From Nitrospirota bacterium (GTDB lineage Bacteria; Nitrospirota; Thermodesulfovibrionia; Thermodesulfovibrionales; Magnetobacteriaceae), in assembly GCA_015233615.1 (NCBI GenBank), contig JADFXJ010000016.1:1-44463 (forward strand): a stretch of DNA of 44,463 bases, read 5' to 3'. The notes under the pieces were generated by a model. The model was given only the letters and a program-made list of their open reading frames with translations, was not told the origin of the DNA and did not search any database. Shown in pieces: positions 1 through 7,170 of this stretch (position 1 is the first letter of the stretch; each line of letters starts with the position of its first letter). Made by a program: the position numbers and the translations under genes.

Positions 1-245
1 ATTACATCAAGCGCCTCGAAAAGCTCGAAGAAATCGCTATGTCCTATCCGGGCGTAGACAAGTGCTACGCCATACAGGCAGGCAGGGAAGTAAGAATCAT
101 CGTCAAGCCGGACGACACCACCGACGATATGTCTTACCTCATATCCAGGGAGATCGCTAAAAAAATAGAAGCCGAGATGACCTATCCGGGCCAGATAAAA
201 ATTATGGTGATACGCGAGTCCAGATTCGTAGAGTTCGCAAGGTAA
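1..245 (+). CDS. rny: Ribonuclease Y, C-terminal end (partial)
   Basis: This is the last 81 codons of RNase Y, the membrane-anchored endoribonuclease that starts mRNA decay; the gene begins outside the window. The frame is open from base 3 and reads [12 protein letters not shown], then [37 protein letters not shown] and VIRE, ending VEFAR. That is the conserved extreme C-terminus of the family. The HD catalytic domain and KH domain lie upstream and are not seen. ymdB follows on the same strand, the order known from Bacillus, where YmdB interacts with RNase Y. The identity is secure; only the tail is present. Confidence 0.93.
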   Translation, partial: YIKRLEKLEEIAMSYPGVDKCYAIQAGREVRIIVKPDDTTDDMSYLISREIAKKIEAEMTYPGQIKIMVIRESRFVEFAR

Positions 246-255
246 CGGCCTGAAA

Positions 256-384
256 ATGTTAAACAAAGGTAAAGGTACTAAACTTATGATGGGAATCAAT
301 GCAGATAGCCACACGGTGGTAATCGATGTCTATGGCCTGACGCCGGTAAACGATGGCTATAGCCTTACGGTGGTCAACTCGTGA
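256..384 (+). CDS. Possible 42-aa small ORF between rny and ymdB
   Basis: An ATG at 256 opens a 42-codon frame that ends in TGA at 382-384, overlapping the GTG start of ymdB (381) in a GTGA arrangement typical of translational coupling. The product starts MLNKGKGTKLMMGINADSH and ends VNDGYSLTVVNS. It resembles no family I know. There is no strong Shine-Dalgarno sequence in front of it. It would fill the only gap in an otherwise tightly packed gene string. It may be a coupling leader or simply an open frame by chance. Confidence 0.25.
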   Translation: MLNKGKGTKLMMGINADSHTVVIDVYGLTPVNDGYSLTVVNS

Positions 385-1169
385 TAAGAATAATGTTCAT
401 AGGGGACGTATTCGGGCGTCCGGGCAGGTTGGCCTTAAGCCACTACGTCCCCTCTATAGTTAACAGCGAGGACATAGACTTCGTTATAGCCAACGGTGAA
501 AACGCAGCCGGAGGGTTTGGCATAACCGAAAAGACGGCCAAAGAGATCTTCGACTCCGGCGTGCGGGTTATAACCACCGGAAATCACGTATGGGACAAGA
601 AGGAAGCCGTCGAACTGATTACACGCAACGACAGGCTGTTGAGGCCGATTAACTATCCACCGTCGGTGCCGGGATTCGGAAGCGGCATCTATAACTTTGG
701 CAACGGCATGAGGATTGGCGTCATAAACCTCTCCGGCAGGGTCTTCATGGGTTACATGGATTGCCCTTTCAGGGCCGTTGCGCCGGTTATCGTGGAGATG
801 CGAAAGGAGACAAACCTCATCGTGGTTGACGTGCATGGTGAGGCCACGTCCGAAAAGCTTTGCCTCGGCTACTACATGGACGGCAGGGTGAGTGCCGTTT
901 TGGGCACTCACACGCACGTCCAGACTGCGGACGAGAAGATCCTCCCAAAGGGGACGGCCTACATAACCGACGTGGGAATGACCGGCCCGGAGGACTCTAT
1001 AATAGGCGTAAAGAAAGAGCAGATCCTCGAAAAGTTCCTCAACCAGATACCCATGAGGTACGAGGTGGCTAAGGGGGCAAGCCTGTTCTGCGCCGTAATC
1101 GTGGACGTGGACGACACTAACGGCCTGGCAACCGGTATAAAACGAGTAACGTTGAAATACCCGCAATAG
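381..1169 (+). CDS. ymdB: YmdB-family metallophosphoesterase (cyclic-nucleotide phosphodiesterase)
   Basis: A 262-residue protein of the TIGR00282/YmdB family, the usual family length. These enzymes are dinuclear-metal phosphodiesterases acting on 2',3'- and 3',5'-cyclic nucleotides. Visible metal-binding motifs in order are FIGDVFGRPGR (Asp near residue 9), NGENAAGG, TTGNHVWD and GTHTHVQTADE, followed by TDVGMTGP. The start is GTG at 381 because VIRIMFIGD aligns with the family N-terminus; an ATG at 393 would cut into the first beta strand. It lies directly downstream of rny, matching the known RNase Y-YmdB functional partnership. The complementary strand also has a long open frame, which I regard as a shadow. 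Confidence 0.93.
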   Translation: MIRIMFIGDVFGRPGRLALSHYVPSIVNSEDIDFVIANGENAAGGFGITEKTAKEIFDSGVRVITTGNHVWDKKEAVELITRNDRLLRPINYPPSVPGFGSGIYNFGNGMRIGVINLSGRVFMGYMDCPFRAVAPVIVEMRKETNLIVVDVHGEATSEKLCLGYYMDGRVSAVLGTHTHVQTADEKILPKGTAYITDVGMTGPEDSIIGVKKEQILEKFLNQIPMRYEVAKGASLFCAVIVDVDDTNGLATGIKRVTLKYPQ

Positions 1170-1206
1170 CGGACAACTGAATAACTATCAAGGAGACTTA
1201 CGCGAT

Positions 1207-1623
1207 ATGGAAGCGAAATTAACTTACGTGGACGGTTTGAAATTCGTGGCTGAGGCCGATAGCGGGCACGCCATCGTGGTGGATGGAGACCCCGACGCAG
1301 GAGGGGATAATGCCGGGTTCAGGCCTTCGGAACTGCTGCTGGTTGCCCTTGGCGGGTGCTCCGCCATGGACGTAATATCCATACTAAAGAAGAAGCGCCA
1401 GGAAGTTACCGGCTTTGAGATCAACGTTCGGGGCGACAAGACCGCCACCCATCCAAAGAAGTTCAACTCCCTCACCGTCGAGTACGTGGTAAAGGGAAAG
1501 GGAATCGACGAGGAGTCAGTCAAGCGGGCTATAGAGCTGTCTTTAGGCAAGTACTGCTCCGTAAAGGCGACCATAGAGGGTGGAGTTCCCATAGAGCACA
1601 CGTATAAAATATTGGAGGCTTAG
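1207..1623 (+). CDS. OsmC/Ohr-family protein
   Basis: A 138-residue OsmC-family protein. Members are thiol-dependent peroxidases or related small proteins protecting against organic hydroperoxides. The two redox cysteines are seen in GGCSAMD (near residue 51) and KYCSVKA (near residue 117), with the family helix SELLLVALGGCSAMDVISIL between the strands. The start has a good ribosome binding site (AGGAG around 1191). It looks more like the YhfA/OsmC branch than Ohr because of the GGC-KYC spacing and the GFEI-V-G strand, but that distinction is inference. It lies between ymdB and pgpA in a probable operon. Confidence 0.85.
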   Translation: MEAKLTYVDGLKFVAEADSGHAIVVDGDPDAGGDNAGFRPSELLLVALGGCSAMDVISILKKKRQEVTGFEINVRGDKTATHPKKFNSLTVEYVVKGKGIDEESVKRAIELSLGKYCSVKATIEGGVPIEHTYKILEA

Positions 1624-1640
1624 AAAAAATTGAGGCTTAG

Positions 1641-2108
1641 AAAAAAATCAGAGTAAACTCTATACTTAAACACATAGCAACCGTCGGGTTCGTCGGTTAT
1701 TTGCCTATAGCACCGGGCACGTGGGGCTCATTCGTACCCTTTGTCGTGGTGTTGTTTTTTGGCCTTACAAACAAAATCGTGGTAATATCGGCACTGTGTT
1801 TATTCGTAATCGGAACGATAGCGGCACACCAGGCGGAGAAGGAGTTTGGCAGGAAGGACCCCCGCCACGTCGTAATTGACGAGGTCGTGGGATACCTGGT
1901 ATCCATAGCCTACCTGGATCACAGGTTCATGTTTCTTTTTCTGGCCTTTTTGCTCTTCCGTGTATTCGATATCTGGAAACCACCGCCCGTCGATTACTTC
2001 GATTGCAAGGTCAAAGGAGGTCTTGGAATAATGCTCGACGACGTAGCTGCGGGCATTTACGTAAATATTATCATGCAGATAGCCACGAGGATGAGGTTTT
2101 TTTATTGA
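1641..2108 (+). CDS. pgpA: Phosphatidylglycerophosphatase A
   Basis: An inner-membrane phosphatase making phosphatidylglycerol from its phosphate. The diagnostic core is clear: GYLPIAPGTWGSF near the N-terminus, VVIDEVVGYL in the middle, and KPPPVDYFD plus GIMLDDVAAGIY near the end, with hydrophobic segments between. The homologous N-terminal helix (ILKHIATVGFVG) lies upstream of the only in-frame NTG codon, TTG at 1701, and the frame is open from the stop at 1638-1640 without ATG, GTG or TTG. A TTG at 1630 would supply the start if the A7 run at 1641-1647 were one base longer, giving an N-terminus of MRLRKKIRVNS. The true start is therefore uncertain. The stop overlaps the thpR start. Confidence 0.85.
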   Translation, partial: KKIRVNSILKHIATVGFVGYLPIAPGTWGSFVPFVVVLFFGLTNKIVVISALCLFVIGTIAAHQAEKEFGRKDPRHVVIDEVVGYLVSIAYLDHRFMFLFLAFLLFRVFDIWKPPPVDYFDCKVKGGLGIMLDDVAAGIYVNIIMQIATRMRFFY

Positions 2109-2749
2109 GCCTCAGGGCATTCATATCAGTCAATATCCCGTCTACGCCGGAAATAGACGATACGCTCAGAAATTTAGCAGGTTGCGTAAGGAGCGTTACA
2201 TGGGTTAAAAGGGAAAACCTGCACTTTACGTTAAAATTCCTGGGCCAGATAGAGGAAAAGAGCGTCAGCGGCATATCTGCGGCTCTGAGGGATGTTTCCG
2301 CCCGGTATGTTCCCTTTGGCATATCCCTGAAATCCGTAGGCGCTTTCCCCGGCGAGATGAGGCCAAAAGTGGTATGGATTGGTATGGAGGAGATTCGTAT
2401 TGGCCCGGAAGATGGTCGGATTGGCCCGGTGGGTACGCACGGCTCCGGTACCATGGCGGCCATACAGGCCGAAATAGAAGATGCCCTCGCGTTTCTTGGC
2501 TTTAAAAAGGAAGATCGCCCTTTTTCACCTCACTTGACCATCGGACGGGTAAAAAACAGAGAGGGGCAAAACCTCACTGCAAATAAAATACTGGCTGAGA
2601 AGATTGGCCTGTCGAAGGGATTTAACTATGGCACGTTCGAAGTAAGTTCGATATGCCTGATGAGGAGTGATTTATTGCCTACGGGGCCGCGATATACCGT
2701 GATAGAAGAGTTCCCACTCGGTTTATCGTCTCCACTTAAAAGGGTATAA
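2105..2749 (+). CDS. thpR: RNA 2',3'-cyclic phosphodiesterase (LigT/ThpR)
   Basis: A 214-residue 2H phosphoesterase that hydrolyses 2',3'-cyclic phosphate ends of RNA. The two HxTx catalytic motifs are present: HFTL with His40 (followed by KFLGQI) and HLTI with His143 (followed by GRVKN). The start is TTG at 2105, giving MSLRAFISVNIP, the expected N-terminus; it overlaps the pgpA stop (TTGA), so the two are translationally coupled. An insertion near residues 98-118 contains short RIGP-type repeats and is longer than in most homologs. The C-terminal LMRSDLLPTGPRYTVIEEF matches the family. Confidence 0.9.
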   Translation: MSLRAFISVNIPSTPEIDDTLRNLAGCVRSVTWVKRENLHFTLKFLGQIEEKSVSGISAALRDVSARYVPFGISLKSVGAFPGEMRPKVVWIGMEEIRIGPEDGRIGPVGTHGSGTMAAIQAEIEDALAFLGFKKEDRPFSPHLTIGRVKNREGQNLTANKILAEKIGLSKGFNYGTFEVSSICLMRSDLLPTGPRYTVIEEFPLGLSSPLKRV

Positions 2750-2789
2750 TAACAAATTGCAGTTATCATAGTTTATCCAAATGCGGTTC

Positions 2790-2930
2790 CTGGGGTGCCT
2801 TACGGGGGGCCACCAGTGGCTGCCGGGCACACACTTAGAAGGGGTAGCGAAAGGACGCGTTCTTTGCGGCCGAAGCGAGGGGAAGGCTTTCCCCTCCTCA
2901 TCTTTTGTACTTTTGTCGCATTTACGACTG
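2790..2930 (-). repeat. Dispersed repeat, copy A (inverse of copy B at 28946)
   Basis: Read on the minus strand, this stretch matches 28946-29068 read on the plus strand. Shared blocks, given as they appear on this plus strand, are CCTGGGG, AGAAGGGGTAGCG, TTGCGGCC, AAGCGAGGGGAA and TTCCCCTCCTCATC. The core contains the palindrome GGGGAAGG-CTTTCCCC. It is GC-rich beside AT-rich decayed DNA and carries no gene. It looks like a dispersed intergenic element of about 130 bp; its boundaries are approximate. Confidence 0.75.
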
Positions 2931-2940
2931 CAACCTGATA

Positions 2941-3520
2941 TTAACAGTCGTTTATAGGAGAATGCTTTTCCCAAAATTTTATGACATCATGTAAAAAAGG
3001 AGCCGAACCAGGAATCAAACCGGTACCGTACATTGCATCATAACGTTCTACATAATGCTTTGCTACCTGATACGCCCAGTAATCTGCCTCACAAGTGTCC
3101 AGCGCCAACTTTGCAAATCGCACCTAATATTTTATTCTTATCTTTACCTGCAAAGAGAATTTGAGCATTTGTGATATTTTCTAAATAGACTTGATATACA
3201 AGTCTCGATTTAAGACTTTTGAAGAAGGAAGTAAAAGTATCGTTATGTATAAATATAATATGCTTTCCTTCTGCTGTGGTAATAGATCCAATATTTGCCG
3301 GAATAAACTCGTAATTATTATGGGGTTCAACAAGATTAATAGTGCGCTTCGATATATAATCTTGTTTGCCAGTTGCCAAGAAAAATTCTTCTTTCTTTTT
3401 TAAAAAGAGAAAAGCGGTTTTGCCTGCTTTTAGAAAACTCAATAACTCATTTCTCCAATGTTGTGTGTCATCCTTAATTGGTTGCCTTGTTTCATCTATA
3501 ATAAAAGTAGTCCCATCTTC
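2941..3520 (-). pseudogene. Broken gene of unknown function (two overlapping frames)
   Basis: The frame running from about 3520 down to 3089 has no start codon at its upstream end. It encodes DGTTFIIDETRQP, HWRNELLSFLKAGKTAFLFL, HNNYEFIPANIG and ends GAICKVGAGHL. A second frame (3123 to 2941, GTG start, 60 codons) overlaps it and contains RFAKLALDTCEADYWAY and VIKFWEKHS. I vaguely recognise the first pattern (an HWRNEL...PFNNY-like hypothetical family) but cannot name it. Missing start, early stop and frame change together suggest a decayed gene, or two gene remnants joined by a deletion. Confidence 0.5.
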
Positions 3521-3663
3521 TCATCAAATATACCGCAAAGATACATAAAGTTGCAAATTGAATGAAAAAACAGACAACTTACATCGCCACCTAAAGGTAA
3601 ATGGCCAGTATGACTGGCATTTAGGAATGATAATCAAGAGAAACTCGTCAAAAGCTCCTTCGG

Positions 3664-4446
3664 CTATCTGTTCGACGCTTTGTTCGCCCGAAACAAGCCT
3701 CCTGCCGTGAATGGTGAAGTTGATACCGGCGTGCCTCCCAGGTTCTCAACGTTAATGAACCCTGCACCTTCCATAAGGCTAATCAGATCTCCGACGGAGA
3801 TCGCACCTCCGATTCAATTTGACCAGTCCTCAAGTGGATTGCCTCCGACGGCAGATTTGCTGTCTTTTAGGACCATATCCGCAAACTGAAGACGCCCGGT
3901 CGGCTTAAGGACACGATATATCTCTCTGAAGCTCATTTCTTTAAGCGGTGAAAGATTAAGAATACCATTTGAGATAACAACATCAAAGGTACCCTCATCG
4001 TGGGATTTTTTCGGCTCCGGCAACCAGGACATCGTAAGCGGATGCCGCAGCTCGCTCCAGATTCCTTTTTGCTTTCACCAACATCTCCGGGGTGATATCT
4101 ATACCGCATACTATACCCTTTCGGCCAACCAAATTACTTGCAACAATCATATCGAATCCAGCCCCACATCCGCTATATCGAGGACGTTTTCCTCCGGCTT
4201 GATCTGCACCGGCGAAAACGGATTGCCTACACCACAGAAGGGCTCGATAAGCTCGTCCGGCATATTGGCGAGAATCGTCAGGTCATAGCCCTGTAAAGCA
4301 GCTCCATCCCTCCCTGTAGGATAATTGAACTTACCTGCCGCCATGCCTGAGATTTCAGCATACTTTTTCCGTATGGCATTCTGTATGCCAACAATGTCCA
4401 ATGTGCCTTCCTGGAGAGAGGAAGAGGCTGCAAGAGGGGATGCCAT
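3664..4446 (-). pseudogene. ArsM-like SAM-dependent methyltransferase, degenerate
   Basis: Three minus-strand frames together spell an arsenite methyltransferase-type protein. The first (4446 to about 4160) has IRKKYAEISGMAAGKFNYPTG and FCGVGNPFSP, then VLDIA. The second (about 4175 to 4015) has GCGAGFDMIVASNLVG, GIDITPEML and AGAEKIP. The third (4032 to 3814) has DEGTFDVVISNGILNLSP and RVLKPTGRLQFADM, ending WSN-TGA. After the TGA the same frame continues IGGAISVGDLISLMEGAGF to a TAG at 3664. So there are two frameshifts plus an in-frame TGA where relatives carry Cys. The SAM-binding motif is intact but split. The gene is dead as it stands, barring sequencing error. Confidence 0.8.
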
Positions 4447-4740
4447 TCCGGCAACTTCATTCTGGTCGAACTTATAAAGGGAACAGCCGACGGTGCTGTA
4501 TTTTTTGGAATCGAACCCGAAGATTTTATAGCGTTCGTCAACTATCTTTATGTTGAAAATCCGATAGAAAAGGCCTTCGGTTTTAAAATCGATCTAAGAA
4601 TGGTAGCTAATTCCGGATATTTTCAATTTCTCATCGATGAAAATGGAAATAAAGACACTGTGGGGGATAATACAATCAAGACGTTCAGGCTCGAAAAGAT
4701 GGCCAGGAGTCGGGAACTTGTAGTGTCTACTGACGCTTGA
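4438..4740 (+). pseudogene. C-terminal fragment of an unknown protein
   Basis: An open frame with no start codon runs about 100 codons to a TGA at 4738-4740. It contains SGNFILVELIKGT, GIEPEDFIAFVNYLYVENP, GYFQFLIDENGN and ends RSRELVVSTDA. Residue composition looks like real coding sequence. Upstream of about 4438 the sequence changes into the ArsM-like remnant on the other strand, so the N-terminus was probably lost at that junction. I do not recognise the family. Confidence 0.4.
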
Positions 4741-4915
4741 CGTTTTCCCCGACAAACCCGAAGTTATTAATCACTGCCAATGGAAACTGTACGTTATCGG
4801 CGTTCGATCTTTCGGGATGTTGGTAGCGCACGTTGTTTATAGCGAGCATCATAGTCTTTTCTATAAATTTCCTTTGAATAAGCAGGTGGGGAAAGTCTTC
4901 CCAGTGGGTAACCAA
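4727..4915 (-). pseudogene. Possible remnant of an unknown gene
   Basis: A 62-codon minus-strand frame with protein-like composition (THWEDFPHLLIQRKFIEKT, then INNFGFVGENVKRQ) overlaps another frame (4794-5033), which suggests a frame-broken gene. No family is recognised and no ribosome binding site is visible. Support is weak. Confidence 0.15.
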
Positions 4916-5275
4916 CGACGGTCGTACTGCGGCCTGTTAACCGCAAAAACTGTTGCTGCAACGGATTCCGGCCCGCAAATTCGGCAGACGGCTTGGCAGA
5001 CGGCTCCATCCGCAATGGCGAAAAGTGTAGCAATTCCTTTTATCTCCTGTTAGGTGTGTGGTTTTATCCGGGAAATACGTACCATCCCGCGTAGAAACCA
5101 AATTATCGTTATCAGGTTAATTCAATGGCCTTCCTGAGATTCCTTCAATGGGTTGCCAGCATTGTCGGTACCGTGTTATAACCTTCTACAGAGATGGTGA
5201 ATCATCCTTAGTGGATATTATTATGCATAGTATTAAGGTTAACATAATATATTTTATGCATTGACAGTTTTATTC
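4916..5275. other. Stretch without a recognisable gene
   Basis: Apart from the uncertain frame at 4794-5033, I see no convincing gene between the remnants above and the promoter at 5276. The last 60 bases are AT-rich, typical of an upstream region. Confidence 0.5.
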
Positions 5276-5305
5276 TTGACTTATTATTTTTTATCGGCGT
5301 ATACT
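5276..5305 (+). promoter_or_regulatory. Sigma-70-type promoter for the 87-aa gene
   Basis: TTGACT at 5276-5281 and TATACT at 5300-5305 are separated by 18 bp, in AT-rich DNA about 50 bp upstream of the start codon at 5356. A second TTGACA lies at 5261-5266. Confidence 0.6.
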
Positions 5306-5355
5306 TGATTACGCTGAGCATGGCGATAATTACTAAATGAAGAGGGAGGTCTCAA

Positions 5356-5619
5356 ATGAGCGATAGTACTACTCATCACTATGGAAACATAACTAAGGAG
5401 AAAGTTGATGCAATAATTAATGGATTAAAAAATAACGGGTGTGAGGTATCGGGAACTAACCCTTGGAATGTTGATACTAAGCACTCAGGAGTTAAACTAA
5501 GAGGGGAATGGAATGATAAAACTTTAACTTTGGCTATAACTATTACCGATAAAGCTTTTTATGTCTTTGATGATTCACTAGTATGGAACGTAATTGATCC
5601 CCTGATGCACAAGGCCTGA
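5356..5619 (+). CDS. Small conserved-looking hypothetical protein (87 aa)
   Basis: An intact small gene with a strong Shine-Dalgarno (GAGGGAGG ending 7 bases before the ATG) and a recognisable promoter. The product is soluble and acidic, with features TKEKVDAIINGLKNNG, KHSGVKLRGEWN, TLTLAITITDKAFYV and VWNVIDPLMHKA. There is no signal peptide or membrane segment. It looks like a compact alpha/beta domain. It is the only healthy reading frame in the decayed region from 2750 to 5900, so selection may be maintaining it. I do not recognise the family. Confidence 0.75.
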   Translation: MSDSTTHHYGNITKEKVDAIINGLKNNGCEVSGTNPWNVDTKHSGVKLRGEWNDKTLTLAITITDKAFYVFDDSLVWNVIDPLMHKA

Positions 5620-5696
5620 TATTGAACTTCCCGTGTGAAGGCATTCTTTCGGGCTATATTACGAATTGGTAAATAGAGTTTCGGCATGAGACAAGC

Positions 5697-5754
5697 GAAT
5701 AAATATGGACAGCGACCATTTGACCTGGCAAAAAGGTTCTGTCCATATTTATTC
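5697..5754. repeat. Perfect 16-bp inverted repeat (hairpin or MITE-like element)
   Basis: GAATAAATATGGACAG at 5697-5712 is exactly complementary to CTGTCCATATTTATTC at 5739-5754, with a 26-nt loop. Neither arm is followed by a T tract, so it is not a typical terminator. It resembles the ends of small non-autonomous elements. Apart from this element I see nothing in 5620-5902. Confidence 0.7.
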
Positions 5755-5902
5755 AGATAGCTTTACGATGAGAAGAAGTAGTGCAACCCCGGCGATACTG
5801 CGCGGAAGGATTTCGAGAGTCATCTCCATCCCTGAAATCGAATAGATTAAGCTAATAATTAGCCGGGAAAAGATTGCTCATCGAAGGACAATCTAAAGCA
5901 GG

Positions 5903-6961
5903 CTATATAAAATAGAGCACTTCGAATTCGAAATCTGTAATCTTTTTTAATGAATCAAGGTAATTAATTAGCAAGTTTGTTTCCTGGCTTGTCATCACGG
6001 GAAAGTTGTAATTCTTATTAATATGCCTGAAAGCATCCTCTCCTGCCTTCTTAGTTCTCTCTATAATAAATAATAAATGTCTGCTCAATCTTTCATGAAT
6101 ATAATGATTTAGTTTCTCAATTAAACTTTCAGTAAGTATAGAAGAGAGTGAGCTGGATAATCTTTCATCTATTTCATATCCAATACTATTTCTACCAGAT
6201 GCCATAGATGCTACAGTCGTTGTTCCTATGCCCAGGAAAGGGTCTAAAACCGTATCACCTTTAACGGAGAACATGTTGATTAACCTATATGAAATTTCAA
6301 AGGGAAATGCGCCACTTCTGTTTCTGCTCGTTTTATCAAGCAGGTTCTGTGAAGTTCCATTTACATCCCATATATCGGAAAACCATGTGTTACGCTCTTC
6401 CCAAAAAAATGAACTATTTCTTCTATTAGATTTCTCATATTCTGTTTTAAATTCTCGTTTATTATCTTTTCTTAAAATTAATATGTACTCATGCTCAAGG
6501 GTGACATAAGCACCAGTCGGCATCATTCCCGACCCCATGAACTTATTAGGTGCATTTGTCTGTTTTCTCCAAATAATATATGGTAAATTGCTAAAACCAA
6601 TTTCTAAACAGTAGCTCAAAATACGAGAATGATTGGAATATAGTTTAAATACTTTGTTTAATGTACGTGTTGCATCGCCAATGTTGATACAGGCAATTCC
6701 TCCACTTTTTAATACTCTATATAATTCGTCCCATATGGGATCTAATTGCTTATGCATTAATTTAAATGCTAAATTTCCATTATTCGAGTTTAACGCATCT
6801 GCAACATCGGCATTTTGTTTAGTGAACAGCTCATCCCACATTTCAATCATCGGATAGGGTGGTGACGTGACAACAAGGTCAACGGATTCGGATGGTATCT
6901 CACTCATCATTTCAGATGATTTAAATAATATTTTATGAGAGGTATTCAATTTTTTGTCCAT
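5903..6961 (-). CDS. Site-specific DNA methyltransferase (amino-methyltransferase, TSPPY type)
   Basis: An intact beta-class-type DNA methyltransferase of about 352 residues. Catalytic motif IV, VVTSPPYPMIEMWDELF, comes first, and the SAM-binding motif I, DTVLDPFLGIGTTTVAS, comes late. TSPPY favours N4-cytosine methylation, but N6-adenine cannot be excluded. AFPFEISYRLINMFS is the usual motif preceding motif I. I chose the ATG at 6961 (MDKKLNTSHK); the frame is open to 7006 (TTG) and another ATG lies between. No strong ribosome binding site decides the matter. No restriction endonuclease adjoins it, so it looks like an orphan. It is AT-rich compared with the flanking core genes, which suggests transfer. 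Confidence 0.88.
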   Translation of the reverse strand: MDKKLNTSHKILFKSSEMMSEIPSESVDLVVTSPPYPMIEMWDELFTKQNADVADALNSNNGNLAFKLMHKQLDPIWDELYRVLKSGGIACINIGDATRTLNKVFKLYSNHSRILSYCLEIGFSNLPYIIWRKQTNAPNKFMGSGMMPTGAYVTLEHEYILILRKDNKREFKTEYEKSNRRNSSFFWEERNTWFSDIWDVNGTSQNLLDKTSRNRSGAFPFEISYRLINMFSVKGDTVLDPFLGIGTTTVASMASGRNSIGYEIDERLSSSLSSILTESLIEKLNHYIHERLSRHLLFIIERTKKAGEDAFRHINKNYNFPVMTSQETNLLINYLDSLKKITDFEFEVLYFI

Positions 6962-7050
6962 ACCGATATATCTTTGCATAATTGAGCATTTAATTTCAAT
7001 GCACAAATAAACGCCTGAATCCTTAATTCAAATAGCTTAAATGGGAATGG

Positions 7051-7170
7051 TTACGCCGGCGTACCAGGTACCCTGCCTGTCGTGCCGAACCAAAAGACGC
7101 CGGCCATGGCGGACAGTACGAAAAACGGCAACGTAAACGACCAGTCCAGATCGAACCAGGCCGGTGGATG
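7051..7170 (-). other. Open frame following the GWD stop (possible membrane-protein remnant)
   Basis: Directly after the TGA of the glucan water dikinase, and in the same frame, 39 codons remain open to a TAA at 7051-7053. They read HPPAWFDLDWSF, then a hydrophobic stretch LPFFVLSAMAGVFWFG. It could be the tail of a deleted membrane protein. There is no start codon at its beginning. Confidence 0.25.

Noticed and set aside
435-1166. A 243-codon minus-strand frame opposite ymdB
   Set aside because: ymdB has all metal-binding motifs, and the antisense frame has no recognisable motif.
3800-3830. Selenocysteine reading of TGA in the ArsM-like gene
   Set aside because: Two independent frameshifts elsewhere in the same gene make a functional selenoprotein unlikely, so I list it only as a check.
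4500-4530. tRNA T-arm-like sequence (GGTTCGATTCC on the minus strand)
   Set aside because: There is no acceptor stem or anticodon arm around it, and it lies in a coding fragment on the other strand.
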